Both the position numbers and the translations under genes were made by a program. A stretch of 64,000 bases of DNA, taken from positions 1-64,000 of the forward strand of contig NZ_BAAAUX010000005.1 in NCBI RefSeq assembly GCF_039534165.1, read 5' to 3'. The notes below the pieces were generated by a model. That model searched no databases. It was not told the origin of the DNA and saw nothing but the letters and a program-made list of their open reading frames with translations. Source of the DNA: Saccharopolyspora_D taberi. Lineage in GTDB: Bacteria; Actinomycetota; Actinomycetes; Mycobacteriales; Pseudonocardiaceae. Each line of letters opens with the position of its first letter. Position 1 is the first letter of the stretch. Of the stretch, positions 21,408 to 29,012 are shown one piece after another.

Positions 21408-22777
21408 TGCCACGGTCCTTCGATGTACGCATCTGGTCGATCGCCCAACGCAAGAACCAGCAGGGCAAAGTCACAAGCTACGGAATCCGCTGGCGCGTCG
21501 GCGCAAAACGGTTCTACGAGTCCTGCAAGACACGGGCGCAAGCGGATCGCTTCAGGGCCGAACTCATCGCGGCCCAAAACAGGGGGGAGGCATTCGACGC
21601 CGAGTCGGGAAAGCCGATCTCCGCCTCGGGAACGGTCCGCGAGACTACGTGGTTCGAGATCGCCTGCGACTACGTCGACATGAAGTGGGAAGCTGCCTCT
21701 GCGACCGCACGCCAGACCATCGCGGAAGCACTCATCCGCATCACACCTGTCTTCCTTCCGAACGGGCCGGGAAAACCGGATGAGCGCGCGATCCGCTCCG
21801 CCCTCCGTGGCTACGCGTTCAACACCCGAACTAGGGCCGGGCACGTCCCTGACGAAGCAGGCGCAGTTCTGCGCTGGTGTGCTCGGAACAGCCGTCCAGT
21901 GAGCGATGCGCTGCACCCGCAGACGCTCCGTGTACTGGAAAAGGCTGTCACCACAACACTTTCTGGATCCAAGTACGCCCCCTCGGTCGCGCGCAAGACC
22001 CGCTCGGTGCTGTCGAGCGTGCTCGCCTACGCAGTCGAGAGGGAAGCACTGGAGAAAAACCCATTGGACACAGCGAAGTGGACCACTATGCCGAAGGGCA
22101 ACCGCACCATCGATCCTCGCACTGTGCCCAACCCAGCGCAGGCGCGTGCCTTGCTCACCGCAGTGCGCGGAATCCGCCGCAGTGGCCCGAGATTGGAAGC
22201 GTTCTTCGGCGCGATGTACTTTGCAGGCTTGCGGCCCGAAGAAGCGGTGGCACTACGGCGGCGAGATCTGGTGCTCCCCGACTCCGGTTGGGGGGAAATC
22301 TACGTCGACGAAGCGCATCCGCACGCGGGGAAGCACTGGACCGGAACCGACCGGGCCCGGGAGACCCGCGGGGTGAAGGCGCGGGATGCGGGGGAGGGCA
22401 GGCCAGTGCCGTGCCCACCGGAACTCGTCGATCTCTTTCGTCGGCACCTCGCCGCGTTCCCCGAGGGCGGGGACCGGGTGTTCGTCGGAGACCGGGGACA
22501 AGACGTGCCCAAGATCACTTACATGCGGGTATGGAGGGAAGCGCGGGTCGCCGCCTTCACCGAGGAGGTGCGCGTCTCGCGTCTGGCCCGGCGGCCGTAC
22601 TCGCTGCGCCATGCGGCGGTGAGCACCTGGCTCGCAGCTGGCGTCGATCCTGCTGTGGTCGCCCGGTGGGCGGGCCACTCGGTGGCGGTGCTGATGGACG
22701 TCTACGCCGCGTGCCTGCACGGACGGGATGTGATCGCCCGTGGGCAGGTCGACAGGTTCTTCGGGTACGGGCGCTGA
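21407..22777 (+). CDS. int: Tyrosine-type site-specific integrase
   Basis: A 456-residue protein with an N-terminal DNA-binding region (1-250) and a C-terminal catalytic domain. The first catalytic Arg is in GLRPEEAVALRRRDL (about residue 276). The usual HxxR motif reads YSLRHAAV (about 397-404), WAGHSV gives the second His, and the nucleophile is in MDVYAACLHG (about Tyr 433). It ends 129 bases before the att core. It is clearly different from the element 1 integrase (PYSLRH and VYAAC against HELRHTA and LYGHLF) although both lie beside the same att sequence. Confidence 0.9.
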   Translation: MPRSFDVRIWSIAQRKNQQGKVTSYGIRWRVGAKRFYESCKTRAQADRFRAELIAAQNRGEAFDAESGKPISASGTVRETTWFEIACDYVDMKWEAASATARQTIAEALIRITPVFLPNGPGKPDERAIRSALRGYAFNTRTRAGHVPDEAGAVLRWCARNSRPVSDALHPQTLRVLEKAVTTTLSGSKYAPSVARKTRSVLSSVLAYAVEREALEKNPLDTAKWTTMPKGNRTIDPRTVPNPAQARALLTAVRGIRRSGPRLEAFFGAMYFAGLRPEEAVALRRRDLVLPDSGWGEIYVDEAHPHAGKHWTGTDRARETRGVKARDAGEGRPVPCPPELVDLFRRHLAAFPEGGDRVFVGDRGQDVPKITYMRVWREARVAAFTEEVRVSRLARRPYSLRHAAVSTWLAAGVDPAVVARWAGHSVAVLMDVYAACLHGRDVIARGQVDRFFGYGR

Positions 22778-22780
22778 GGC

Positions 22781-22801
22781 TTGTGCACGCATTGTGCACG
22801 G
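22781..22801 (+). repeat. Putative integrase arm site, right copy
   Basis: TTGTGCACGCATTGTGCACG(G) matches 3416-3436 at 19 of 21 positions in the same orientation. Internally it is a direct repeat of TTGTGCACG spaced by four bases. It begins 4 bases after the int stop. Confidence 0.5.
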
Positions 22802-22905
22802 AGGCCGACAGAAGACGACTACCACCGACAGACAGTGACAGACGAGCAAGATCAGCGATAGAGGTGATTTCCCCTGATCAGAAGCCGTTTTCCAAGGCTA
22901 TTGTA

Positions 22906-22981
22906 TGGCGCCCTCGGCAGGACTCGAACCTGCGACACCTGCCTCCGGAGGGCAGTGCTCTATCCGCTGAGCTACGAGGGC
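22906..22981 (-). tRNA. tRNA-Arg (anticodon CCG), CCA encoded
   Basis: The minus strand folds as a standard tRNA: acceptor GCCCTCG/CGAGGGC, D arm GCTC/GAGC, anticodon stem CTGCC/GGCAG with loop CTCCGGA (anticodon CCG), a 5-nt variable loop, T arm GCAGG-TTCGAGT-CCTGC, discriminator G, and an encoded CCA (22906-22908). The 3' part from the anticodon loop outward lies in the att core and is supplied by element 2. It is the target of both elements. argS lies 2.8 kb downstream. Confidence 0.95.
22907..22958. repeat. att copy within the tRNA-Arg gene
   Basis: These 52 bases are identical to 3308-3359 and form the right end of element 2. The match stops at 22959 (T here, C at 3360) and at 22906 (T here, G at 3307). 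Confidence 0.93.
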
Positions 22982-23130
22982 TTTCTTGTCGGCTTGCTTG
23001 TCGTTTCCGACGTTCGTCAGCTTAGCGCATCGCCTGATCGTGGTTCTTCAGGGGGTTCGCCGGGCGCTCACCTCCGGTTTCACCCGATGTCCACGAAAGT
23101 GAGCCTAGCCTCCCCTTGCCTGAATCTATG

Positions 23131-23150
23131 CGAATGTGACTATATATTCG
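23131..23150. promoter_or_regulatory. Putative operator/promoter of the CDF gene
   Basis: CGAAT-N10-ATTCG in an AT-rich pocket (TATATATT) lies 27 bases upstream of the CDF start in otherwise GC-rich DNA. The pattern recalls operators of ArsR/SmtB metal sensors. The sensor itself is not in the window. Confidence 0.35.
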
Positions 23151-23176
23151 TGGGGCGGACCACGAGGAGGATTCGG

Positions 23177-24094
23177 ATGGGGCACGGACACGGGCACGGT
23201 AGCGCCGCGGACGCGGTCAGCGCTTCGGGGCGCTACGTGCGGCGGCTCGCGATGGCCTTCGGCGTGCTGCTGGCGTTCTTCGTGCTGGAAGCGGTCGTCG
23301 GCTACCTGAGCTCGTCGCTGGCGCTGTTGTCCGACGCGGGGCACATGCTCACCGACGTGCTCGGCGTCGGCATGGCGCTGGCCGCCATCTCCGCCGCTCG
23401 CAGGCCGGCTCGCGGCGGCCGGACCTTCGGCCTGTACCGGATGGAGGTGCTGGCCGCGCTGGCCAACGCCGTCCTGCTCTTCGGCGTCGCCGCGTACATC
23501 CTCTACGAGGCCATCGGCCGCTTCCAGGACCCGCCGGAGGTCGCGGGGCTGCCGATGATGCTCACCGCCGCCGCCGGTCTGGTCGCCAACCTCGTCGCCT
23601 TCGCGCTGCTGCGGGAGGGCGCCGACACCAGCCTCAACGTCCGCGGCGCCTACCTGGAGGTCCTGGCCGACACCCTCGGCTCGGTCGGTGTCCTCGTCGG
23701 CGGCGTCCTGACCACCGCCTTCGGCTGGTACCTCGTCGACCCGATCATCGCCGTCGCGGTGGGCCTGTTCGTGCTGCCGCGGACCTTCAAGCTGGCCAAG
23801 CAGGCGCTGCGGATCCTGGTGCAGCAGGCGCCGGAGGGCGTCGACGTGCAGCAGATGCGGGAGGACCTCAACCGGCTCCCGAGCGTCACCGAGGTGCACG
23901 ACCTGCACGTGTGGACGCTCACCTCCGGCATGGAGGTCGCCTCCGCGCACCTGACCACCGGCAGCCGCGCCGACCACGGCGGCGTGCTGATCGCCGCCCA
24001 GCGGCTGCTCTCCGAGCGCTACCACATCGACCACGCCACGCTCCAGGTCGAGCCCGCCGAGTGCGCTCGCCGCTGCCGCGAACTGACCTGGTGA
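23177..24094 (+). CDS. Cation diffusion facilitator (zinc/cobalt-type exporter)
   Basis: A 305-residue protein from ATG 23177 (GAGGAGG upstream). It has a His-rich N terminus (GHGHGHG), six membrane segments, the metal-site motif SLALLSDAGHMLTDV in TM2, VLADTLGSVGVLVGG in TM5, and a C-terminal cytoplasmic domain with VHDLHVWTLTSG. It exports divalent metal, most likely zinc, in exchange for protons. It is the first chromosomal gene after the AICE and converges with the DUF305 gene at a shared terminator. Confidence 0.9.
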   Translation: MGHGHGHGSAADAVSASGRYVRRLAMAFGVLLAFFVLEAVVGYLSSSLALLSDAGHMLTDVLGVGMALAAISAARRPARGGRTFGLYRMEVLAALANAVLLFGVAAYILYEAIGRFQDPPEVAGLPMMLTAAAGLVANLVAFALLREGADTSLNVRGAYLEVLADTLGSVGVLVGGVLTTAFGWYLVDPIIAVAVGLFVLPRTFKLAKQALRILVQQAPEGVDVQQMREDLNRLPSVTEVHDLHVWTLTSGMEVASAHLTTGSRADHGGVLIAAQRLLSERYHIDHATLQVEPAECARRCRELTW

Positions 24095-24097
24095 CAA

Positions 24098-24133
24098 CGA
24101 GAACGCCCCCGGCCGCGGCCAGGGGCGTTCTCG
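24098..24133. terminator. Bidirectional 12-bp hairpin terminator
   Basis: CGAGAACGCCCC (24098-24109) pairs with GGGGCGTTCTCG (24122-24133) around a 12-nt GC loop. It fills the space between the convergent CDF and DUF305 genes. Confidence 0.75.
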
Positions 24134-24796
24134 TCAGCTCGCCGGTAACGGGGTCGAGCCCCGCTCCGCGATCATCCGCCGCATCAGCTCGCTCTCGGTC
24201 TTCTGCGAGCCGAGCATGTTCGCCGCGAGGTTGCGCACGGCCGGGATGGCGGCGCGCTGCGCGCCGAACTCGGCCATCGGCGCTCCGCCCTCGTGGTGGC
24301 GCAGCATCAGGCGCAGGAACTCCACGTCGAACTCCGGGCCGCTGAGCTTCTGGAGCCGGGCCAGCTCCTCGGTGGAGGCCATCCCCGGCATCAGCCCGCC
24401 GCCGGACCCACCGCCGTGGTGACCGCCGTGACCGCTGTCGGCCATCCACTCCATCGGCGCGCCCGCGGCCTGCGCCGGCTGGTTCCACAGGCTCAGCCAG
24501 CCCTGCATCCGGCCGATCTGGCCGCGCTGGTTGGTCTCGATGTCGAACGCGAGCTGCCGCACCGCGACGTCGGCCGCGCGCTCGCGGGCCAGCGTCGCCA
24601 TCGTCACGGCCTGCTCGTGGTGCACCGACATGTCCTGGGCGAACCCGATGTCGACCGGCGTGGGATTGGTCTCGACCCGCTGGTCGGACGGGACCTTGAT
24701 CAGCATTCCGCCCGCCGCGCCGAGCAGCAGCAGCGCCACCGTCCCGGCGATGGCGACGAACACCCGCACGGTCAGCGGGGTCCGCTCGGAACTCAC
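24134..24796 (-). CDS. DUF305 exported protein
   Basis: A 220-residue protein with an N-terminal membrane anchor or signal (VFVAIAGTVALLLLGAAGGM). It carries the two DUF305 His-His motifs DMSVHHEQAVTM and LRLMLRHHEGGAPM, with a His/Gly-rich loop (GHGGHHGGGSGGG) between them. DUF305 proteins are ferritin-like and often linked to copper; the role is not settled. GTG 24796 overlaps the end of the DUF3105 gene (GTGA), so the two are co-translated and may act together at the outer face of the membrane. Confidence 0.85.
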   Translation of the reverse strand: MSSERTPLTVRVFVAIAGTVALLLLGAAGGMLIKVPSDQRVETNPTPVDIGFAQDMSVHHEQAVTMATLARERAADVAVRQLAFDIETNQRGQIGRMQGWLSLWNQPAQAAGAPMEWMADSGHGGHHGGGSGGGLMPGMASTEELARLQKLSGPEFDVEFLRLMLRHHEGGAPMAEFGAQRAAIPAVRNLAANMLGSQKTESELMRRMIAERGSTPLPAS

Positions 24797-25551
24797 TGAC
24801 CGGCCCCCATCTCACCGCTGGCCTGCTGGCTGCCGGTGCCGTCCATCGGGATCGCGTCCGGCGGCGCCGGGCTCGGGTCGAACGGCGGCGGGTTCAGCGT
24901 GTCGAACGCACCCGGGTACGCCTGGCAGGACCCGTTGATCTCGGGGTAGACGCCGTTGCCGTTCTGCCGCAGCGCGGTGATGAACTGGTCGATCCGCTTG
25001 TCGTCGGCGCTGTCGACCTTGAGCCGGTGGCCCCACGACTGCACCGAGATCGGGCTGTCCAGGCCGGGGTAGGGCGACATCATCGTGTAGGGCTTGCCCT
25101 CGACCCGCTTCTCCAGCGCCGCCTTGCCCGCGCCGTCGACCTTGTCCGGGTTGTAGGCGATCCAGACCGCGCCGTGCTCCAGCGAGTGGACCATGTTCTC
25201 GGTGCGCACCGCCTCCGGGTAGACCACGCCGGTGCAGTCGGCCCAGATGCCGTCGTGCGGACCGCCGAACGGCGGCGCCTGGTCGTAGGCCACCCGCTGC
25301 TGCGGGGTCACGTGCTGCTGGGCCGGGTAGTTGGCGAGCTGCACACCGGGGATCGCCTTGGACGGATCGGGGTTCTGCGGCGACGGCGTGAACACCGCGA
25401 GTTCCTTCTTGTCCATGTACACGATGCCGACGTAGCCGAACACCGCGACGGCGATCACGAGGATCGCGGTGACAGCCGAGATCATCACCCACGGGATCGA
25501 ACGCTCGTGCACCACCGAGCTGCGCGCCTTGCTCTTCTTACCGCTTGCCAT
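24793..25551 (-). CDS. DUF3105 membrane-anchored protein
   Basis: A 252-residue protein from ATG 25551. A basic start (MASGKKSKARSS) leads into one membrane segment (VMISAVTAILVIAVAVFGYV), then an extracytoplasmic domain with MVHSLEHGAVWIAYNPD and the PYTMMSPYPGLDSPI strand typical of DUF3105. Function unknown. It is the first gene of a two-gene unit with DUF305. The 225 bases before it, up to argS, hold divergent promoters but no gene. Confidence 0.85.
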   Translation of the reverse strand: MASGKKSKARSSVVHERSIPWVMISAVTAILVIAVAVFGYVGIVYMDKKELAVFTPSPQNPDPSKAIPGVQLANYPAQQHVTPQQRVAYDQAPPFGGPHDGIWADCTGVVYPEAVRTENMVHSLEHGAVWIAYNPDKVDGAGKAALEKRVEGKPYTMMSPYPGLDSPISVQSWGHRLKVDSADDKRIDQFITALRQNGNGVYPEINGSCQAYPGAFDTLNPPPFDPSPAPPDAIPMDGTGSQQASGEMGAGQ

Positions 25552-25763
25552 GCTCTTCGGACCTCGTCTCGCGAACCGCCGCCAGGGGACTCGGCGTGCC
25601 AGTCTAGAGATTTCCCGCTCCCGCCGAGCCGCTCGTCGAATTGCCGACAGCGACCTCACGCTCTCACACCCGGATGTGCGCCCGGTCACCCGCCGGTCAC
25701 CGGACGTGCGCGGACCCCGGCGCGGTCCGCCAACCCGTTGGCTGAACAGCGGTGACGCTTCCT

Positions 25764-25769
25764 TAGACT
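25764..25769 (+). promoter_or_regulatory. -10 element of a probable leaderless argS transcript
   Basis: TAGACT lies 7 bases before the GTG start of argS, and no ribosome-binding site is present. That spacing would put the transcript start at or next to the start codon. Confidence 0.5.
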
Positions 25770-25776
25770 GCATAAG

Positions 25777-27438
25777 GTGACTCCCGCCGCGCTCGCAGAA
25801 CTGGTCCGCAACACCGCCGTCGACGTGCTGTCCAGCCGTGACCTGGACACCTCGGTCATCCCGGACGCGGTGACGGTCGAGCGACCCCGCAACCCCGAAC
25901 ACGGCGACTACGCGACCAACATCGCGATGCAGGTCGCCAAGAAGGCCGGGGTGGCCCCGCGCGACCTGGCAGGCTGGCTCGCCGAGGCGCTGACCGGGCA
26001 GGACGGCGTCGAGGCCGTCGACGTCGCGGGCCCGGGCTTCCTGAACCTGCGGCTGGCCGCCGACGCCCAGGGCCAGATCGTGCGCGAGGTGCTGGGCGCC
26101 GCCGACGCGTTCGGCCGCGGTGACCGCTACCAGGGCCTGAAGATCAACCTCGAGTTCGTCTCGGCCAACCCCACCGGCCCCATCCACCTCGGCGGCACCC
26201 GCTGGGCCGCGGTGGGCGACGCGCTGGGCCGGACGCTGGAGGCGCAGTCCGCCGAGGTCACCCGCGAGTACTACTTCAACGACGCGGGCGCGCAGATCGA
26301 CCGGTTCGTGCGGTCGCTGCTCGCCGCCGCGCGCGGTGAGGCCGCCCCGGAGGACGGCTACGGCGGCGACTACATCGCCGAGATCGCCGCGCAGGTCCTC
26401 GCCGCCGAGCCCGGTGCGCTGGACCAGCCCGAGGCCGAGCGGCACGAGACCTTCCGGCGGATCGGCGTCGGCCTGATGTTCGACGAGATCAAGCGCAGCC
26501 TGCACGAGTTCGGCGTCGACTTCGACGTCTACTTCCACGAGGACTCGCTGCACACCTCGGGCGAGGTCGACCGCGCGGTCGAGCAGCTCAAGGAGTCCGG
26601 CCACCTCTACTTCGCCGACGGCGCCTGGTGGCTGAAGTCGACCGAGTTCGGCGACGACAAGGACCGGGTGCTGATCAAGAGCGACGGGCATCCCGCCTAC
26701 ATCGCCGGTGACGTCGCCTACCTGCGGGACAAGCGCGACCGCGGCTTCGACCTGTGCATCTACATGCTCGGCGCCGACCACCACGGCTACATCCCGCGGC
26801 TCAAGGCCGCCGCCGCCGCGCTCGACGACGACCCGGACGTCGTCGAGGTGCTCATCGGCCAGATGGTGAACCTGGTCAAGGACGGCAGGCCGGTGCGGAT
26901 GAGCAAGCGCGCCGGAACCGTCGTGCGGCTGGAGGACCTGGTCGACGCGGTCGGCGTGGACGCCGCGCGGTACTCGCTGATCCGCTCCTCGGTGGACTCC
27001 GCCCTCGACCTCGACCTCGACCTGATCAGCAAGCGCACCAACGAGAACCCGGTCTTCTACGTCCAGTACGCGCACGCGCGGCTCGCGTCGCTCCAGCGCA
27101 ACGCCGCGTCCATGGGCATCGACCGGGGCCCGGTGGCCGACGCAGACCTGTCGCTGCTCACCCACGAACGTGAGGGCGACCTGATCCGCACCCTGGGCGA
27201 GTACCCGCGCGTGGTGCGTTCCGCGGCGGAACTGCGGGAACCGCACCGCATCGCCCGGTACCTGGAAGAAGTGGCCAGCGCGTACCACAAGTTCTACGAC
27301 GCCTGCCGCGTGCTGCAGCCCGGTGACGACCAGGCCAGCCCGCTGACGATCGCCCGCCTCCAGCTGTGCGAGGCGGCCCGCCAGGTGCTGGCCAACGGGC
27401 TCGGGCTGCTCGGAGTCAGCGCACCGGAGCAGATGTAG
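25777..27438 (+). CDS. argS: Arginine-tRNA ligase
   Basis: A 553-residue class I synthetase charging tRNA-Arg. It has an N-terminal tRNA D-loop-binding domain (1-110), the SANPTGPIHLGGTRWA nucleotide-binding motif (HIGH equivalent), a PVRMSKRAGT motif (KMSKS-like) and a helical anticodon-binding C terminus ending in LGLLGVSAPEQM. The first gene of the argS-lysA-hom-thrC-thrB row, it starts at GTG without a ribosome-binding site. Confidence 0.96.
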   Translation: MTPAALAELVRNTAVDVLSSRDLDTSVIPDAVTVERPRNPEHGDYATNIAMQVAKKAGVAPRDLAGWLAEALTGQDGVEAVDVAGPGFLNLRLAADAQGQIVREVLGAADAFGRGDRYQGLKINLEFVSANPTGPIHLGGTRWAAVGDALGRTLEAQSAEVTREYYFNDAGAQIDRFVRSLLAAARGEAAPEDGYGGDYIAEIAAQVLAAEPGALDQPEAERHETFRRIGVGLMFDEIKRSLHEFGVDFDVYFHEDSLHTSGEVDRAVEQLKESGHLYFADGAWWLKSTEFGDDKDRVLIKSDGHPAYIAGDVAYLRDKRDRGFDLCIYMLGADHHGYIPRLKAAAAALDDDPDVVEVLIGQMVNLVKDGRPVRMSKRAGTVVRLEDLVDAVGVDAARYSLIRSSVDSALDLDLDLISKRTNENPVFYVQYAHARLASLQRNAASMGIDRGPVADADLSLLTHEREGDLIRTLGEYPRVVRSAAELREPHRIARYLEEVASAYHKFYDACRVLQPGDDQASPLTIARLQLCEAARQVLANGLGLLGVSAPEQM

Positions 27439-27519
27439 GGGCTGTCGTGATCTCGTCCTGCGCCGCTTCGGAGAACGAGAACAGGTTGTAAGAGCGTGTC
27501 TGGAAGGCGGTTTGGGTCC

Positions 27520-27539
27520 GGCGCCCCGGCGGGGGCGCC
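27520..27539 (+). terminator. 8-bp GC hairpin between argS and lysA
   Basis: GGCGCCCC and GGGGCGCC form an 8-bp stem with a 4-nt loop in the 155-base space between argS and lysA. It could end the argS transcript or attenuate lysA. Confidence 0.4.
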
Positions 27540-27593
27540 CGGGCGCAAGCGGCTGCCGCCGCTGAGGAAACGAGCTTTGAAGGAGCCGTGACC

Positions 27594-29012
27594 ATGCGTG
27601 CTCATCCGGCTGGACCGAGGCACGCCGACGTCGTGCCTCCCGGCAACACCGCGGGCCCGGTCCCGGCCACCGCGGAGGACCTCGACCGGCTGCACCCCGA
27701 GGTGTGGCCGCGCAACGCCGTTCGCGGCGCCGACGGCGTCACCCGCTTCGCGGACACCGACGTCCGCGACCTCGCCGAGGAGTACGGCACCCCGCTGTTC
27801 GTCCTCGACGAGGCCGACTTCCGCTCCCGCTGCGCCGAGTACGCGGCGGCTTTCGGCGACCCCGAGTCGGTGCACTACGCCTCGAAGGCGTTCCTGTGCA
27901 CCGAGGTCGCGAAGTGGGTCGCAGAGGAGGGGCTGAGCCTCGACGTGTGCAGCGGCGGCGAGCTGCGCGTCGCGCTGCGCGCGGGCTTCCCGCCGGAGCG
28001 GATCACCTTGCACGGCAACAACAAGTCGATCGCCGAGCTGACGGCGGCGGTCGAGGCCGGGGTCGGTGCCGTGGTGCTCGACTCGTTCCACGAGATCGCC
28101 CGGCTCGACCACATCGCGCACGAGCGCGGAGTGAAGCAGCCGGTGATGATCCGCGTCACCGTGGGCGTGGAGGCGCACACCCACGAGTTCATCGCGACCG
28201 CCCACGAGGACCAGAAGTTCGGGTTCTCGCTGTCCTCCGGCCAGGCCGCGGAGGCCGTGGGCCGGGTGCTCAAGGCCGACTCGCTGGAGCTGGTGGGGCT
28301 GCACAGCCACATCGGTTCGCAGATCTTCGACGACGACGGCTTCGAGCTCGCCGCGCACCGGGTGATCCGGTTCCTGGCCGGGATGCGCGAGGAGCACGGC
28401 ACCGGCGCGATGTCCACGGTGTCCACAGTGGACCTCGGTGGCGGACTGGGGATCGCCTACACAGCCGAGGACGACCCGCTGCCGCCCGCCGAGCTGGCGA
28501 CCCGGCTGCAGGAGATCGTCCGCAAGGAGTGCGAGAACGCCGGTTTCCCGCCGCCGCGGATCGCCGTCGAACCCGGCCGCGCGATCGCCGGTCCCGGCAC
28601 GGTGACCGTCTACGAGGTCGGCACCATCAAGGACGTCGCGCTCGACGGCGGCATGCAGCGCCGGTACGTCAGCGTCGACGGCGGCATGAGCGACAACATC
28701 CGCACCTCGCTCTACGACGCCGTGTACGACTGCCGCCTGGTCTCCCGGGGCGCCGAGGCGCCCGCGGTGCTTTCCCGCATCGTGGGCAAACACTGTGAAT
28801 CCGGTGACGTAGTGGTGCGGGACTGCTGGCTCCCGGAGGACATTGCTCCGGGAGATCTGCTGGCCGTCGCCGCCACCGGCGCGTACTGCTACGTCATGGC
28901 CAGCAACTACAACCGCCTGCCCAAGCCGCCCGTGGTCGCGGTCGGGGACGGTCAGGCGCGACTGCTGCTGCGCAGGGAGACCGAGGACGACCTGCTGCGG
29001 CTGGAGGTGTGA
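27594..29012 (+). CDS. lysA: Diaminopimelate decarboxylase
   Basis: A 472-residue PLP enzyme making L-lysine from meso-diaminopimelate. It has the N-terminal Lys motif VHYASKAFLC, the LDVCSGGEL strand, GLHSHIGSQIFD, the glycine-rich VDLGGGLGIAY, the EPGRAIAG motif and, near the end, AATGAYCYVMASNYN. ATG 27594 is preferred over GTG 27588 because AAGGAG is 8 bases away. It leads into hom with a GTGAGTG junction, so lysine and threonine branches of the aspartate pathway are read together. Confidence 0.95.
   Translation: MRAHPAGPRHADVVPPGNTAGPVPATAEDLDRLHPEVWPRNAVRGADGVTRFADTDVRDLAEEYGTPLFVLDEADFRSRCAEYAAAFGDPESVHYASKAFLCTEVAKWVAEEGLSLDVCSGGELRVALRAGFPPERITLHGNNKSIAELTAAVEAGVGAVVLDSFHEIARLDHIAHERGVKQPVMIRVTVGVEAHTHEFIATAHEDQKFGFSLSSGQAAEAVGRVLKADSLELVGLHSHIGSQIFDDDGFELAAHRVIRFLAGMREEHGTGAMSTVSTVDLGGGLGIAYTAEDDPLPPAELATRLQEIVRKECENAGFPPPRIAVEPGRAIAGPGTVTVYEVGTIKDVALDGGMQRRYVSVDGGMSDNIRTSLYDAVYDCRLVSRGAEAPAVLSRIVGKHCESGDVVVRDCWLPEDIAPGDLLAVAATGAYCYVMASNYNRLPKPPVVAVGDGQARLLLRRETEDDLLRLEV

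Larger units (their letters stand above)
3308..22958. mobile_element. Element 2: AICE integrated in tRNA-Arg(CCG), about 19.6 kb
   Basis: The element is bounded by identical 52-bp direct repeats (3308-3359 and 22907-22958) that match the 3' part of a tRNA-Arg gene. The right copy is part of the intact tRNA and the left copy is only a tRNA fragment, the usual outcome of integration into a tRNA 3' end. Inside are a GntR regulator, a Nudix hydrolase, a SpdB-like protein, an FtsK-like Tra, a prim-pol/helicase replication module with its own clamp and SSB, Xis and Int. Single FtsK-type transfer plus tRNA integration defines an AICE. Apart from two gene fragments near the left end, the set looks intact. 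Confidence 0.88.

Noticed and set aside
3308..22958. Insertion sequences or a CRISPR array in the accessory region
   Set aside because: No transposase motifs and no regularly spaced repeats were seen. Mobility is explained by the integrase/Tra system.
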